Below are positions 1 to 8,795 of a stretch of 64,000 nt of DNA, piece by piece. The notes beneath the pieces are model-generated. The model made no database searches. It was not told where the DNA came from and saw nothing but the letters and a program-made list of their open reading frames with translations. The DNA comes from Sphaerisporangium sp040683095. GTDB taxonomy: Bacteria; Actinomycetota; Actinomycetes; Streptosporangiales; Streptosporangiaceae. The stretch spans positions 1 through 64,000 of the forward strand of contig NZ_JBFBCI010000024.1 in the NCBI RefSeq assembly GCF_040683095.1, given 5' to 3'. The translations under genes were made by a program, and so were the position numbers. The number at the start of each line of letters is the position of its first letter. The first letter of the stretch is position 1.

Positions 1-135
1 TTCTGCCTGGTCATGCTGGGAGACGCGATCAACGAGAAGAAGAACAACGGCCAGGCCAAGGAGACGCTGGAGGTCGTGGACGTCGCCCAGCTCCTCATCC
101 GGTCGATCAAGGGCGAGCCGACGCCGGCCACCTGA
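1..135 (+). CDS. 3' end of an unidentified protein
   Basis: An open frame enters from the left edge and ends at TGA 133-135, giving 44 C-terminal residues with normal actinobacterial codon use. The tail contains LEVVDVAQLLIRSIKGE and is rich in Lys, Asn and Glu. No family can be assigned from this fragment. It is followed by about 125 bases without a convincing gene and then the convergent end of the LysR gene. Confidence 0.5.
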   Translation, partial: FCLVMLGDAINEKKNNGQAKETLEVVDVAQLLIRSIKGEPTPAT

Positions 136-261
136 CCGCCCGATGCGACTTGACAGGCGCCGACGTCAGCCTGCCGCCGTCGGTGGGGAGCGCTTATAGG
201 GCGTTTCATCCGCTGATGGGGGTGTGCGTTCGGGCGCGTAGTCACTCAGTAACGCGAAAGC

Positions 262-1185
262 CTAGTGAGGCCCCCCGCCAAGCAGGCTGCGTGGACCGAG
301 AGCCTGGAAGGCCTCCACCAGGGCATGAACGGCGCCCCGCCGGTCAGTGCGTCGGCATGCGATATGGAAGGCCACGGGGGCGGCGCCGGTCAGCGTCACC
401 GCGCGGAAGGCGGGGCCCAGGAACGGGGCGATCTCCGCAACGGTGGCTATCACGGCTGTGCCGTCGGCGACTTGGCGCAGGACGCGGGCGAAGGTCCCTA
501 CGTCGGTCTCGACCAGGCGCGCCTCGCGGCGGGGCCGTACGTCCGCGAGCCAGAACTGGTTCATCCACTCCTCGGAGATGGCCGGGTTGTACAGGATCGG
601 TTCCTCACTGAAGTCCTCCACGTTCACCGCATCGGAGTCGGCGAGGGTATGCCGGGCGGCGACCACGCCGATACGCGCACTGACGGCGGTCAGGGGGAAG
701 GAGTCCACGATGGGATGCCGCACGGGCGCGAAGGTCCACAAGAGGTCCACCTGATGGTCGGGCAGGCAGCGGGTGAGCACGGGAAAGGGAACATCCTGGC
801 GCACCAGCCGGGTCTCGGGAAAGCTGCGGCGGACCTCCCTCGCGATGCCGCTCATGTCGAAGTATTTAAGGATCCCGCCCGTGCCGGCAGGGACACCGAT
901 CCGCAGCGTGTACCGGGCGGGTGCGGCCCGGGCAATCTCGCGGGCGGCGCAGGCCTGAGCGATCAGGGGTACGGCGGCGGTCGCGAACCGCCGGCCCGCG
1001 GAGGTCACGGCGAGCACACCCGCAGGATCCCGCTCGACGAGGGCGACCCCGAGTTGTCGTTCCAGACGTTGGATGCGCTTGGCCAACGCCGATGAGGTCA
1101 GGTGCAGCTGCACGGCCGCACGCCCATAGTGCCGCTCCTCCACCAGCACCAAGAAGTCGGCGACCAAACCGAGATCCAGATCCAT
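262..1185 (-). CDS. LysR-family transcriptional regulator
   Basis: The protein has an N-terminal winged helix-turn-helix typical of LysR (FLVLVEERHYGRAAVQLHLT followed by LAKRIQRLERQLG), then a substrate-binding domain beginning near residue 90 (YTLRIGVPAG). About 307 residues is the usual family length. The ATG at 1185 is preferred because it starts right before the HTH; an upstream GTG at 1221 would add a 12-residue tail not seen in this family. It is divergent from the RiPP operon starting at 1434, so the shared 248-base region probably carries both promoters. Control of the RiPP genes is an inference from this arrangement. The inducer is unknown. Confidence 0.88.
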   Translation of the reverse strand: MDLDLGLVADFLVLVEERHYGRAAVQLHLTSSALAKRIQRLERQLGVALVERDPAGVLAVTSAGRRFATAAVPLIAQACAAREIARAAPARYTLRIGVPAGTGGILKYFDMSGIAREVRRSFPETRLVRQDVPFPVLTRCLPDHQVDLLWTFAPVRHPIVDSFPLTAVSARIGVVAARHTLADSDAVNVEDFSEEPILYNPAISEEWMNQFWLADVRPRREARLVETDVGTFARVLRQVADGTAVIATVAEIAPFLGPAFRAVTLTGAAPVAFHIACRRTDRRGAVHALVEAFQALGPRSLLGGGPH

Positions 1186-1433
1186 GCGCACCCCTGGGTG
1201 GTGGATGAGCCGAGCGACCAAGACGCCGAGTCAGGGACATCGATCAATGCTCGCTACTTTAAGTCTCCGCCTGTCAAGACCCGATTCCTCATTGGAACGA
1301 GGGGGGCCTCACACCCCGGCCGACGCGTGTAAAACAAAGTCACAAATACGGCGTTGATCCGGACACGCCACGTGCAGGCCCGCCATGTTCGTGGGTTTCC
1401 GGTCCCTGCACCCGAATCACCAAGGAGACATCC

Positions 1434-1640
1434 ATGGACCAGGCTCGCGAATCATCCCCTGTCGATGTCAGCACCGCGCTTGCTGACTTCGGCCTCGGTA
1501 GCGTCGACGCCCTCGAGGGCAGCGCACTCGGCAACATTCTCACTGAGGTCTACGCGTCCCGTGATGGTGCGGGTGCGGCGGGCGGCGTGATGCACAGCTC
1601 GCACAGTTCCTTCTCGCAACATTCCTCGACCTCGTGGTGA
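1434..1640 (+). CDS. RiPP precursor peptide with Ser-centred triplet core
   Basis: A 68-residue peptide with an AAGGAG ribosome site at 1422-1427, six bases before the ATG. The N-terminal two thirds look like a leader (DVSTALADFGLGSVDALEGS, then ALGNILTEV), followed by a Gly/Ala-rich linker. The C-terminus reads as five triplets: HSS, HSS, FSQ, HSS, TSW. Four begin with an aromatic or imidazole residue, which resembles the Omega1-X2-X3 units that radical SAM enzymes close into three-residue cyclophanes. It does not end in the FxSxx-COOH pattern of classical FxsA precursors. The downstream radical SAM gene overlaps its stop by 7 bases. Precursor status is inferred from size, composition and context. 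Confidence 0.75.
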   Translation: MDQARESSPVDVSTALADFGLGSVDALEGSALGNILTEVYASRDGAGAAGGVMHSSHSSFSQHSSTSW

Positions 1641-2812
1641 GGCCGAAGATCAGGGATGCGTTGACGCCGGCGGCCGCGGTGACCACTGCACCCATGACCA
1701 CATTCATCTGCAAGGTCGCGTCCCGGTGCAATCTAGACTGCGACTACTGCTACGTCTATCGCCACGCTGACCAGAGCTGGCGTCGTCAACCGCAGCGGAT
1801 GTCGATGCGGACGGCGGCGCAGCTCGGTCGGCGGATCAACGAGCACGCAATGACACATCACCTACGCGAGGTGAACGTCATCCTTCACGGCGGTGAGCCG
1901 CTGTTGCTGGGGCTGCCCTATCTGCGCGAACTTTGCGACGCGATCACCGAGCCAACCAAGAATGTCACGATCAGATGGCACGGTCAGACGAACGGTGTTC
2001 TCTACGATGAGGCGACGCTGGAGTTCTGTCGTGAGCGGAACCTGTCGTTCGGGCTGAGCATCGACGGGCCTGCGGAGGCACATGACCGGCATCGAGTGGA
2101 CCATGCCGGTCGACCGTCCTTCGCGGGCGCTCATCGGGCCTTGACGCTGCTCAGTAGTGATTGGGGCCGACCGGTGTGGGGCGGTGTCCTGGCAGTGATC
2201 GACCTGCGCCACGACCCGCTCGAGGTGTACCGGTTCCTACGCGGCTTCGAGCCGCCGAACATCGATTTCCTTTTGCCCCTCGGGCACCACGACCTGAGGC
2301 CGCCGGGTAAGGATTCGCCCGGCACCACGCCGTATGCGGACTGGCTGTTGCGGATCTTCCGCGAATGGTACGACGAACGCCCCCAACCCATTCGGATTCG
2401 CCGCTTCCGGGATGTCGTCGCACTGCACCTCGGCGCGCAGAACAGTTCCGAGGAATGGGGTCTGCAACCCGTCGATCTCATCGTCGTCGAGACGAACGGT
2501 GGGCTGCAGGCGGTGGACACGCTCAAGGTAACCTTCGAGGGCGCCTGTGACTTGGGGCTTAACGTTTTCGACCACAGCTTCGACGACGCACTGCGATCGC
2601 CGTCAGTGCGGGCGCGTCAGGACGCTTGGGCGACGCTGAGCCCGATATGCCAGGCCTGTGATCTCGTCCGGGTATGCGGAGGCGGGTACTTTCCGCACCG
2701 GTATTCGGCCGAAGCCGGCTTCAACAACCCCTCGGTCTACTGCGCGGATCTCATGAAGCTCATCCGCGAGATCACGACGGTGGTGGACCAGGACCTGGCC
2801 AGGCTCGCATGA
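1634..2812 (+). CDS. fxsB: FxsB-like radical SAM/SPASM peptide maturase
   Basis: A 392-residue radical SAM protein with the CxxxCxxC cluster motif at Cys32, Cys36 and Cys39 (CNLDCDYC). The C-terminal cysteine-rich SPASM-like region contains CQACDLVRVCGGGYFPHRYS and a final Cys, the hallmark of the FxsB family that crosslinks ribosomal peptides. Family members are known to form C-C bonds between aromatic side chains and neighbouring residues. The GTG at 1634 overlaps the precursor stop and fits translational coupling; an internal ATG at 1694 is an alternative. In many relatives this domain is fused to an HExxH domain, whereas here that domain is the next gene, joined by an ATGA overlap at 2809-2812. 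Confidence 0.9.
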   Translation: MVRPKIRDALTPAAAVTTAPMTTFICKVASRCNLDCDYCYVYRHADQSWRRQPQRMSMRTAAQLGRRINEHAMTHHLREVNVILHGGEPLLLGLPYLRELCDAITEPTKNVTIRWHGQTNGVLYDEATLEFCRERNLSFGLSIDGPAEAHDRHRVDHAGRPSFAGAHRALTLLSSDWGRPVWGGVLAVIDLRHDPLEVYRFLRGFEPPNIDFLLPLGHHDLRPPGKDSPGTTPYADWLLRIFREWYDERPQPIRIRRFRDVVALHLGAQNSSEEWGLQPVDLIVVETNGGLQAVDTLKVTFEGACDLGLNVFDHSFDDALRSPSVRARQDAWATLSPICQACDLVRVCGGGYFPHRYSAEAGFNNPSVYCADLMKLIREITTVVDQDLARLA

Positions 2813-5580
2813 GCGTACGCCTTGAACCTGCGACGGTCGTGGCGCTCGCCGAGCCGACCGGGGCCAACGATCCGCTGGTGCGCGCGTTGTTCCTGGCCCG
2901 GCTCCAGTCGACGATGATCGGTATGAGGCGGATCCAGCAAAGGCTGGCGGCGCAGGCGCCGGAATGGGCCGACCGGTACGGGTTTACTGCCGCGTTCTCC
3001 GATCTACTCAGCCGACCGGCGGAGACTCAGCGTCGGGTGCTGGCTCACCCGAGTGTCGCATTCTGGGTGGAGGTGGCGTGGGACTTGCTTTCGCGCCAGG
3101 CACACGAGTTGCGGCCGGGGGGCCACTTCGCCCGCCACCTCGCCAAGGCCTCGGCTTTCGCTCTCTCCGCATGCCATCTCGTCGGCGAGGGCTCGTTCGT
3201 GGCCACGGTGCGCGGTGACCGCGCCGGACGTGTCGTGTTCCCCGGCGCAGGGCTCTGCCTGGCACCGCGGGCGGCAAAGCCGTACGCGCCGATTACCGTA
3301 CGGGTGGCGGGCGACACGGTGGAGCTCACCGACGCGAGCGGCACGCCCGTGCCATACGACAGACTCACCGTGGCATGCCTGCCGGGGACGGCGGTCGAGG
3401 TGAACTGGCTTGACCAGGATCTCCGTCTCGGCGGGCGAACGCGCTTCATGTACGCCGAACCGATCCGGCCCGAGGGGGTCGAGTGGGTCGACCGCCTCGC
3501 GACCGCATGGTCCATAGTGGACAACGTCGATCCGGTTCTCGGCGCCGAGATGCGGCTGGGGGTGAACGCCATCGTCCCGCTCGCGACGCCCGATCCGCTC
3601 AAACATTTCAGCGCCAGCTTCCGTGAGGCGCCCGGGCTGGTCGCGCTTTCACTCGGTGACCATCTCCAGCTCACGGAGGCGCTCGTCCACGAGTACGCGC
3701 ACCAGAAGCTCTACGCGCTGGCCCAGCTCGACCCGCTCCTCGCGGGCCCGACCGACGAGGCGTTGTACTACTCACCGCTGCGTGACGACCCCCGCCCGCT
3801 CAGCGGCCTGCTGCACGCGGCGTACACGTTCGTCAATATCCTGGGCTTCTACGTCCGGGCGCCGCAGCTGGCCCCGGTGCAGCGGCTCGAGCGCCGCACG
3901 TACCACATCATCGGCTACGCTGACACACTTTTGAGCGAGCTCAGCCGCCACGCGGAGTTCACGCCAATCGGCGAGGCTCTGCACGGCGCGCTCGCCAGGC
4001 GTCTGGAGCTATACCGGGACGCCGTATCGCCGCCGACCGCGGAGGTCCGCACCCGCGTCGACGACGAGCGGCGGAAACATCGTGAGCGTTGGGAGAACGC
4101 ACACGGCGATCTGGTGCGACCGCATCCCGAGTCTGCAGGCTCGATGCGGTCACCGGCGCCAGACAGCGACAGGCGGCTGCGTGAACTGCTCCACCTCCCC
4201 CCTCAATGGTCGGCCCGGGCGCTTCGCCAGTGGTACCCGGCCGACATGGTCCTCGACGCGCTCCGCGCTCTGCCCGACCCGGCACCGGTCCGGGCAGCAG
4301 TCGCCGGTTTGAAGCCGGGCGACTCGTTCCTCGCGGACCTCACGGCCGCCCATCTGTCCTATCTGGACCGTGACTACGGGGACGCCGCGAAGAGGTATCT
4401 GGTCTGCCTGCGGCACGAGCCGGCGAGCTCCTATCTGTGGCATTGCCACGCGTTCGCGTTGCGCCACTGCGACCAGTTTGGGGCGAGCCTGCATATCCTG
4501 ACGCACACCGCCGAGCTCGTCACGGCAGCGCAGGATCCAGCGGCGGTCGCCGTTGCCGACGACGGATGGCCGCTGGCGGAGCCGGCCCCGACGAGCCCTC
4601 CCAACCCGGTGACGATGCCACCATCGGTTCTCGAGTCGCTGCTGGAGAGCCGATTCTGGCCGTATGTGCGGGCATCGTCCGGCGGGCCTCAGCTCCCGTC
4701 CGTCATGGCCGTGGCCCACGGGCTCAAGCCTGCGATGGACGTGTGGGTCCGCGTGGAGGGATGGGCGATATTCCGGGAGATGGTGGAAGCGCTTGGGTTG
4801 AGCTACCACATCGACGCCTACTTCGACCGGCACGCGCCTGGCTTGGACGGGGTACCCGCATCCCAGCTCACCACGACCCGCGCCGGGTTCTCGCGCGTGC
4901 CCCGGGCCGGTACGGAGGCGCACGTCTTCCTGGCCCGCGAACCGGACCGCCTGCGCGCGGCGGCACACTCCGGCTGGTATCCGCTGCTCATCGGCGGCCA
5001 GGTCGTGCAGAAGCACCGGGCCGACCACGACACCTTTGGCGAGGCCCTCGGCTACCCACCGTGCTGTCGGCGGTTCTTCCGGGAGCGGAACAACTGGTAC
5101 CGCGACAACACGTACGCCGCGGCCTTGGACGCGGTCGCGGGAACGCCGTCGGTGCTCGCCAATCCGTTCCTACGCCACACCGTCTTCGGGCTCGTCCCGC
5201 ACATGCCGTGCTCGTACACGTGCAAGACGACGATGGCCTACGCCGGCCGGCTGCGTGCGGCGATAGCCGCCCAGCTACCGGAGTACGTGGCGGAGATGGA
5301 TCGGGCGCTGCGGTGTCCCGTGCTGTGCCTGTCGGAGATACGCATCTACCGGTTCCAGGGCGAACTGATCGACTCGGCGACGGTGAGGTACCGGCAGGTG
5401 CAGTCGCTGTACAACATGGTCGTCGACGATGCTCTGCATGAGCTGTTGGCGGCCGGCGACCGCTGCACTGTGGACGCCGGACTGGTACACGTATACCGGC
5501 ACGGTCGTCACGTCGGGACCTATGAAGCGCGGGCGGACCAGCACGGGCCGGAGTCGCCGTTCCTCATCGCCTTCGCGTAA
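2809..5580 (+). CDS. HExxH-type peptide maturase fused to a DUF483-like domain
   Basis: A 923-residue protein starting at an ATGA overlap with the radical SAM gene. Residues 1-430 match the HExxH peptide-modification domain usually fused to FxsB: HEYAH at 294-298 and a likely third ligand in SGLLHAAYTF (His336). Related fused enzymes are reported to be 2-oxoglutarate-dependent peptide beta-hydroxylases. A linker near 430-460 leads to an alpha-helical, TPR-like region (about 465-575). The last 220 residues contain GYPPCCRRFF (748-757) and PHMPCSYTCKTT (797-808), cysteine motifs that resemble the DUF483 family, whose function is unknown. I know of no standard family with this fusion. The DUF483 assignment is from memory of motifs and less certain than the HExxH call. 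Confidence 0.85.
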   Translation: MSVRLEPATVVALAEPTGANDPLVRALFLARLQSTMIGMRRIQQRLAAQAPEWADRYGFTAAFSDLLSRPAETQRRVLAHPSVAFWVEVAWDLLSRQAHELRPGGHFARHLAKASAFALSACHLVGEGSFVATVRGDRAGRVVFPGAGLCLAPRAAKPYAPITVRVAGDTVELTDASGTPVPYDRLTVACLPGTAVEVNWLDQDLRLGGRTRFMYAEPIRPEGVEWVDRLATAWSIVDNVDPVLGAEMRLGVNAIVPLATPDPLKHFSASFREAPGLVALSLGDHLQLTEALVHEYAHQKLYALAQLDPLLAGPTDEALYYSPLRDDPRPLSGLLHAAYTFVNILGFYVRAPQLAPVQRLERRTYHIIGYADTLLSELSRHAEFTPIGEALHGALARRLELYRDAVSPPTAEVRTRVDDERRKHRERWENAHGDLVRPHPESAGSMRSPAPDSDRRLRELLHLPPQWSARALRQWYPADMVLDALRALPDPAPVRAAVAGLKPGDSFLADLTAAHLSYLDRDYGDAAKRYLVCLRHEPASSYLWHCHAFALRHCDQFGASLHILTHTAELVTAAQDPAAVAVADDGWPLAEPAPTSPPNPVTMPPSVLESLLESRFWPYVRASSGGPQLPSVMAVAHGLKPAMDVWVRVEGWAIFREMVEALGLSYHIDAYFDRHAPGLDGVPASQLTTTRAGFSRVPRAGTEAHVFLAREPDRLRAAAHSGWYPLLIGGQVVQKHRADHDTFGEALGYPPCCRRFFRERNNWYRDNTYAAALDAVAGTPSVLANPFLRHTVFGLVPHMPCSYTCKTTMAYAGRLRAAIAAQLPEYVAEMDRALRCPVLCLSEIRIYRFQGELIDSATVRYRQVQSLYNMVVDDALHELLAAGDRCTVDAGLVHVYRHGRHVGTYEARADQHGPESPFLIAFA

Positions 5581-5721
5581 TCAACGCCGTGGCGCCGCCC
5601 TCGCCCTGGCCGCCCCCGCCCGGGATAAGGCCGGGCACGCAATCGAACGCGTGATCATCGTGAATCAACAGGTGGTCCTCACTGATCGGCGCCCCACCTT
5701 GTTAGTCACCCAGGAACGAGA

Positions 5722-5751
5722 AAGGGTGCCACGTGGTCTCGTGACACCCTT
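5722..5751 (-). terminator. Terminator downstream of tRNA-Pro
   Basis: A 12-bp stem with one mismatch (AAGGGTGCCACG at 5722-5733 against CGTGACACCCTT at 5740-5751) with a 6-base loop. Read on the minus strand it lies about 20 bases past the tRNA 3' end and is followed by a short T-rich tract, as expected for an intrinsic terminator. Confidence 0.75.
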
Positions 5752-5771
5752 GCCGACCTGGTATTACCCGG

Positions 5772-5845
<74 letters not shown>

Positions 5846-6029
5846 TTGCTCGTGTTTCCCGAGCGAGAACAACCTTAGCGCAGATCTAGGGCTCATGCGT
5901 ACGCGAGGCGGTGGAGGCGGGGCTTCGGATCGCTTCTGGGACTGGGGATGCCGATGGCGCGCGGGGTGTCCGGCGCGGGAACATGGGGCTGGGGGAAGGT
6001 GACGGGCGAGGAGAGGGCGGGATGGACGT

Positions 6030-6485
6030 ATGGGGCGGAAGGCTCACATAGATCGTGAGGAGTTGCGGCGGCTCGTCGCCATGGGGCGGTCGAACGCCGA
6101 GCTGGCCGCGCACTTCGGGGTGACCGAGTCGGGCATCCTGCAGGCGAAGCGGACGGCGGGGCTCGCCAAGCCGATGCTCGATCATGGACGGGCGATTCCG
6201 TGGAAGCTGAAGCGGGCGCACAACCAGACCGGGCCGGCGACCAACCTGCGGAACCTGTCGGCCGTCGCCCAGGGCGGACACGTTCCGCAGGCGAAGATCA
6301 ACACGGCCCTCAGGTGGGCGCAGAGGCTCGCCGAGAGCGGTCTGGACGTGGGCTACAGCTATGAGGACGGGTTCTACGAGCGGCCGGCGGAGGGGGCGTC
6401 CCACATAGAGGCCGTGCTGAACGATGCGCTGCGGGCCTTGGAGGAGCCCGGGAGGGAGACCGCGGAGTCTTCCGACCTCGAGTGA
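6030..6485 (+). CDS. Small helix-turn-helix protein
   Basis: A 151-residue protein whose first 50 residues form a sequence-specific HTH of the AsnC/sigma-70 region 4 style (REELRRLVAMGRSNAELAAH followed by FGVTESGILQAKRTAGL). The remainder (MLDHGRAIPWKLKRAHNQ) looks like the conserved unknown region of actinobacterial and phage HTH proteins, ending in an acidic tail. It starts at ATG 6030 after a GGGCGGG-type ribosome site. A role as a transcription or replication-associated DNA-binding protein is an inference; the target is unknown. It stands alone between the tRNA and the phospholipase genes. Confidence 0.7.
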   Translation: MGRKAHIDREELRRLVAMGRSNAELAAHFGVTESGILQAKRTAGLAKPMLDHGRAIPWKLKRAHNQTGPATNLRNLSAVAQGGHVPQAKINTALRWAQRLAESGLDVGYSYEDGFYERPAEGASHIEAVLNDALRALEEPGRETAESSDLE

Positions 6486-6718
6486 AGATCGAGCGGGGGA
6501 GCTCCGTCGCCGCCCCTTGCGGCAGGGGGTCGGTGAAGCCCGGGCGTGCCCTGGGAGGGGAGGGTACGAGCTGACCAGAAAGCCCTGTGTATGACGACTG
6601 TGGCGCCCGGCGCGACACGCTCACCTTGGATCCTCTGACGCTTTTGACCGGCCGGGCATAGGCCAAGGGACACATGGTCACAGACCCTGAAGAGCGGCGT
6701 ATCGAGGGCGAGAGCGGG

Positions 6719-6745
6719 GCCGGGCACGCTGTTGGCGTGCCCGGC
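6719..6745 (-). terminator. Terminator after the phospholipase C gene
   Basis: A perfect 11-bp inverted repeat (GCCGGGCACGC and GCGTGCCCGGC) around a 5-base loop, 15 bases beyond the phospholipase stop. There is no T tract on the minus strand, which is common for actinobacterial terminators. Confidence 0.65.
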
Positions 6746-6760
6746 GCCTTTCCGGGGGCG

Positions 6761-8767
6761 TCACGCCGGGTGGACGGTGCCCGCGTAGCGTTGGGTGAAG
6801 CGGGTGCCCGTGCCCGCTGTGATCGTGAAGTCGTAGCGGCCGTGGTCGGTCGGCCACGTCGCCGTGGTGCGGCCGCCGGGGCGGACCCAGACGGTCTGCT
6901 GCTGATCGGTGAAGGCGTTCGGCGTGATCGTGAAGGCGACTTCCGTGTCGCCCTCGTTACGCAGCTCCAGGTCGATCGACGCGTTCTCCGGCCGCCCGGC
7001 GTGCCGCGGGTTCGCCTCGGCCGAGGGGACCGCCACGTCGTCCTGGTCGTGCCGTACGACCGTGCCGGAGAAGCGGCGTACGAAGCCGTCCGCGCCGTGC
7101 ACGGTGAAGTCGTAGCGGCCGTCGGTCGCCGCGGCGTCCCACACGTAGGTCCGCGACGAGCGCGGCGCGACCGTGAACGGGGTGCCGGTGAACGGCGCGG
7201 CGGTGCTGACGATGTTGGGGAGCACCGTGAAGTGGAAGCCGACGGTGCCGTCGTTGGTCAGCGTGCAGGTCACCTTACCGGTGGCCCGGTCGACCGACAC
7301 GTCGGCCCACGGCCGGTACGGCAGCGGGCGGTGCGGGCGGTCCCCCTCCTCCTGGACGGCCATGGCCTGCTGGGTGGGCGGCTTCACCGACGGCAGCGAA
7401 CGGTTGGCGTCGGCCTTGGCCATGAGCGCCACCGTGTCGGGCAGGCGCGGGATGCTGTAGTCCGGCCTGCGGAAGTCGAAGCAGCTGGTGAGGTCGCCGC
7501 AGACCGTGCGCCGCCAGTCCGAGATGTTCGGCTCCTGTACGCCGGTGACCCGCTCGAGGAAGCGCAGCACCGACGTGTGGTCGAAGACCTGGGAGTTGAC
7601 CCAGCCGCCGCGCGACCACGGCGAGATGGCCCACAGCGGCACCCGGCTGCCGAGCCCGATGGGCTTGCCCGCCGCGAACTCGTCCTTCGTCCCCGGCTCG
7701 GGGAACGGCGGGATGACGTGGTCGAAGTACCCGTCGTTCTCGTCGTACATCAGCAGGAAGACGGTGTGCTTCCACACGTCGGGGTTGGAGAACAGGGACT
7801 GCAGCGCGGTGTTCACCCAGTGGGCGCCGTAGTCGGGGCTGGCCGCCGGGTGCTCGCAGAACAGGTAGGGCGCCACCAGCCAGGAGACCGTCGGGAGGGT
7901 GCCGTCCTTGCAGTGCTGGTCGAACGCGGTCAGGTCGAACTTCGTCATCGCGTTGACGTAGCGCGGGTCGTCCTTCGGGAAGGCGTGGAACTGCTTGAAG
8001 TACGACAGCCCGTTGTCGTCGTAGTCGCCGTACCGGTCGTCCGAGCCGTCGGGGTTGTGGTAAACGCGCCAGCTGACACCGGCCTGCTCCAGCCGCTCGG
8101 CGTAGGTCGTCCAGTCGGCCACCGGGTTCTGCGTGACCACCGAGTTGTCGGTGAAGGGGCCGGTGGTGCCGTCGACGCCGGGGCCGGCGGTGCCCGACCA
8201 CAGGTAGAGGCGGTTGGGGTCGGTGGGCCCGTTCAGCGAGCAGAAGTAGCCGTCGCACAGGGTGAAGGCGTCGGCCAGCGCGTACTGGTAGGGGATGTCC
8301 TCGCGGGTGAAATAGCCCATGGTCCGCTCGCCCTTGGCGGAGACCCACTTGTCCATGGCGCCGCCGGCGACGGCCGTGTGACCGGTGTCCCAGTCGTGGG
8401 GGAGACCGCCCGCGTTCTGCGCGTTGTACTTGGTGGAGTCCATCCGGAACGGCAGCAGGTATCCATCGGAGCGCCCTCTGGCGGGCTGGCGGAACACGGA
8501 GTCCCCGTTGGGGAAGACCAGCGCCTGCCGGTCGCCGAAGCCCCGCACGCCGTTCAGCGTGCCGAAGTAGTGGTCGAAGCTGCGGTTCTCCTGCATGAGG
8601 ATGACGACGTGCTTCACGTCGCGGATGTCCCCGCGAGCGCCGTCGTGCTTGTCGTGCCTGTCGTCGGAGGCGTTGGCCGTGCCGGTCATGCCGGGGAGTC
8701 CGACGGCGGCGGCCGCCCCGGTGGCCGCGGTGGCGCCGATGAACGTGCGGCGGCTGATCTCGGTCAT
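6761..8767 (-). CDS. Phosphocholine-specific phospholipase C, Tat-exported
   Basis: A 668-residue enzyme that begins with a twin-arginine signal (SRRTFIGATAA, cleavage near TANA at about residue 33). The catalytic domain opens with VKHVVILMQENRSFDHYFGT, the diagnostic motif of the bacterial non-haemolytic phospholipase C/acid phosphatase superfamily that cleaves phosphatidylcholine head groups. Further conserved blocks are DENDGYFDHVIPP and GLGSRVPLWAISPWSRGG. Two copies of the small C-terminal domain of this family follow from about residue 480. It is the second gene of an operon with the nuclease/phosphatase-like gene 28 bases upstream, and both products may act on extracellular phospholipid or phosphate esters. 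Confidence 0.95.
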   Translation of the reverse strand: MTEISRRTFIGATAATGAAAAVGLPGMTGTANASDDRHDKHDGARGDIRDVKHVVILMQENRSFDHYFGTLNGVRGFGDRQALVFPNGDSVFRQPARGRSDGYLLPFRMDSTKYNAQNAGGLPHDWDTGHTAVAGGAMDKWVSAKGERTMGYFTREDIPYQYALADAFTLCDGYFCSLNGPTDPNRLYLWSGTAGPGVDGTTGPFTDNSVVTQNPVADWTTYAERLEQAGVSWRVYHNPDGSDDRYGDYDDNGLSYFKQFHAFPKDDPRYVNAMTKFDLTAFDQHCKDGTLPTVSWLVAPYLFCEHPAASPDYGAHWVNTALQSLFSNPDVWKHTVFLLMYDENDGYFDHVIPPFPEPGTKDEFAAGKPIGLGSRVPLWAISPWSRGGWVNSQVFDHTSVLRFLERVTGVQEPNISDWRRTVCGDLTSCFDFRRPDYSIPRLPDTVALMAKADANRSLPSVKPPTQQAMAVQEEGDRPHRPLPYRPWADVSVDRATGKVTCTLTNDGTVGFHFTVLPNIVSTAAPFTGTPFTVAPRSSRTYVWDAAATDGRYDFTVHGADGFVRRFSGTVVRHDQDDVAVPSAEANPRHAGRPENASIDLELRNEGDTEVAFTITPNAFTDQQQTVWVRPGGRTTATWPTDHGRYDFTITAGTGTRFTQRYAGTVHPA

Positions 8768-8795
8768 GGGAGGAGGTTCCTTTGGTCTTTCGGGG

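Noticed and set aside
1434..1640. Precursor labelled as a classical FxSxx-COOH peptide
   Set aside because: The last five residues are SSTSW with no Phe at the fifth position from the end, so only the FxsB-like enzyme, not the precursor pattern, fits.
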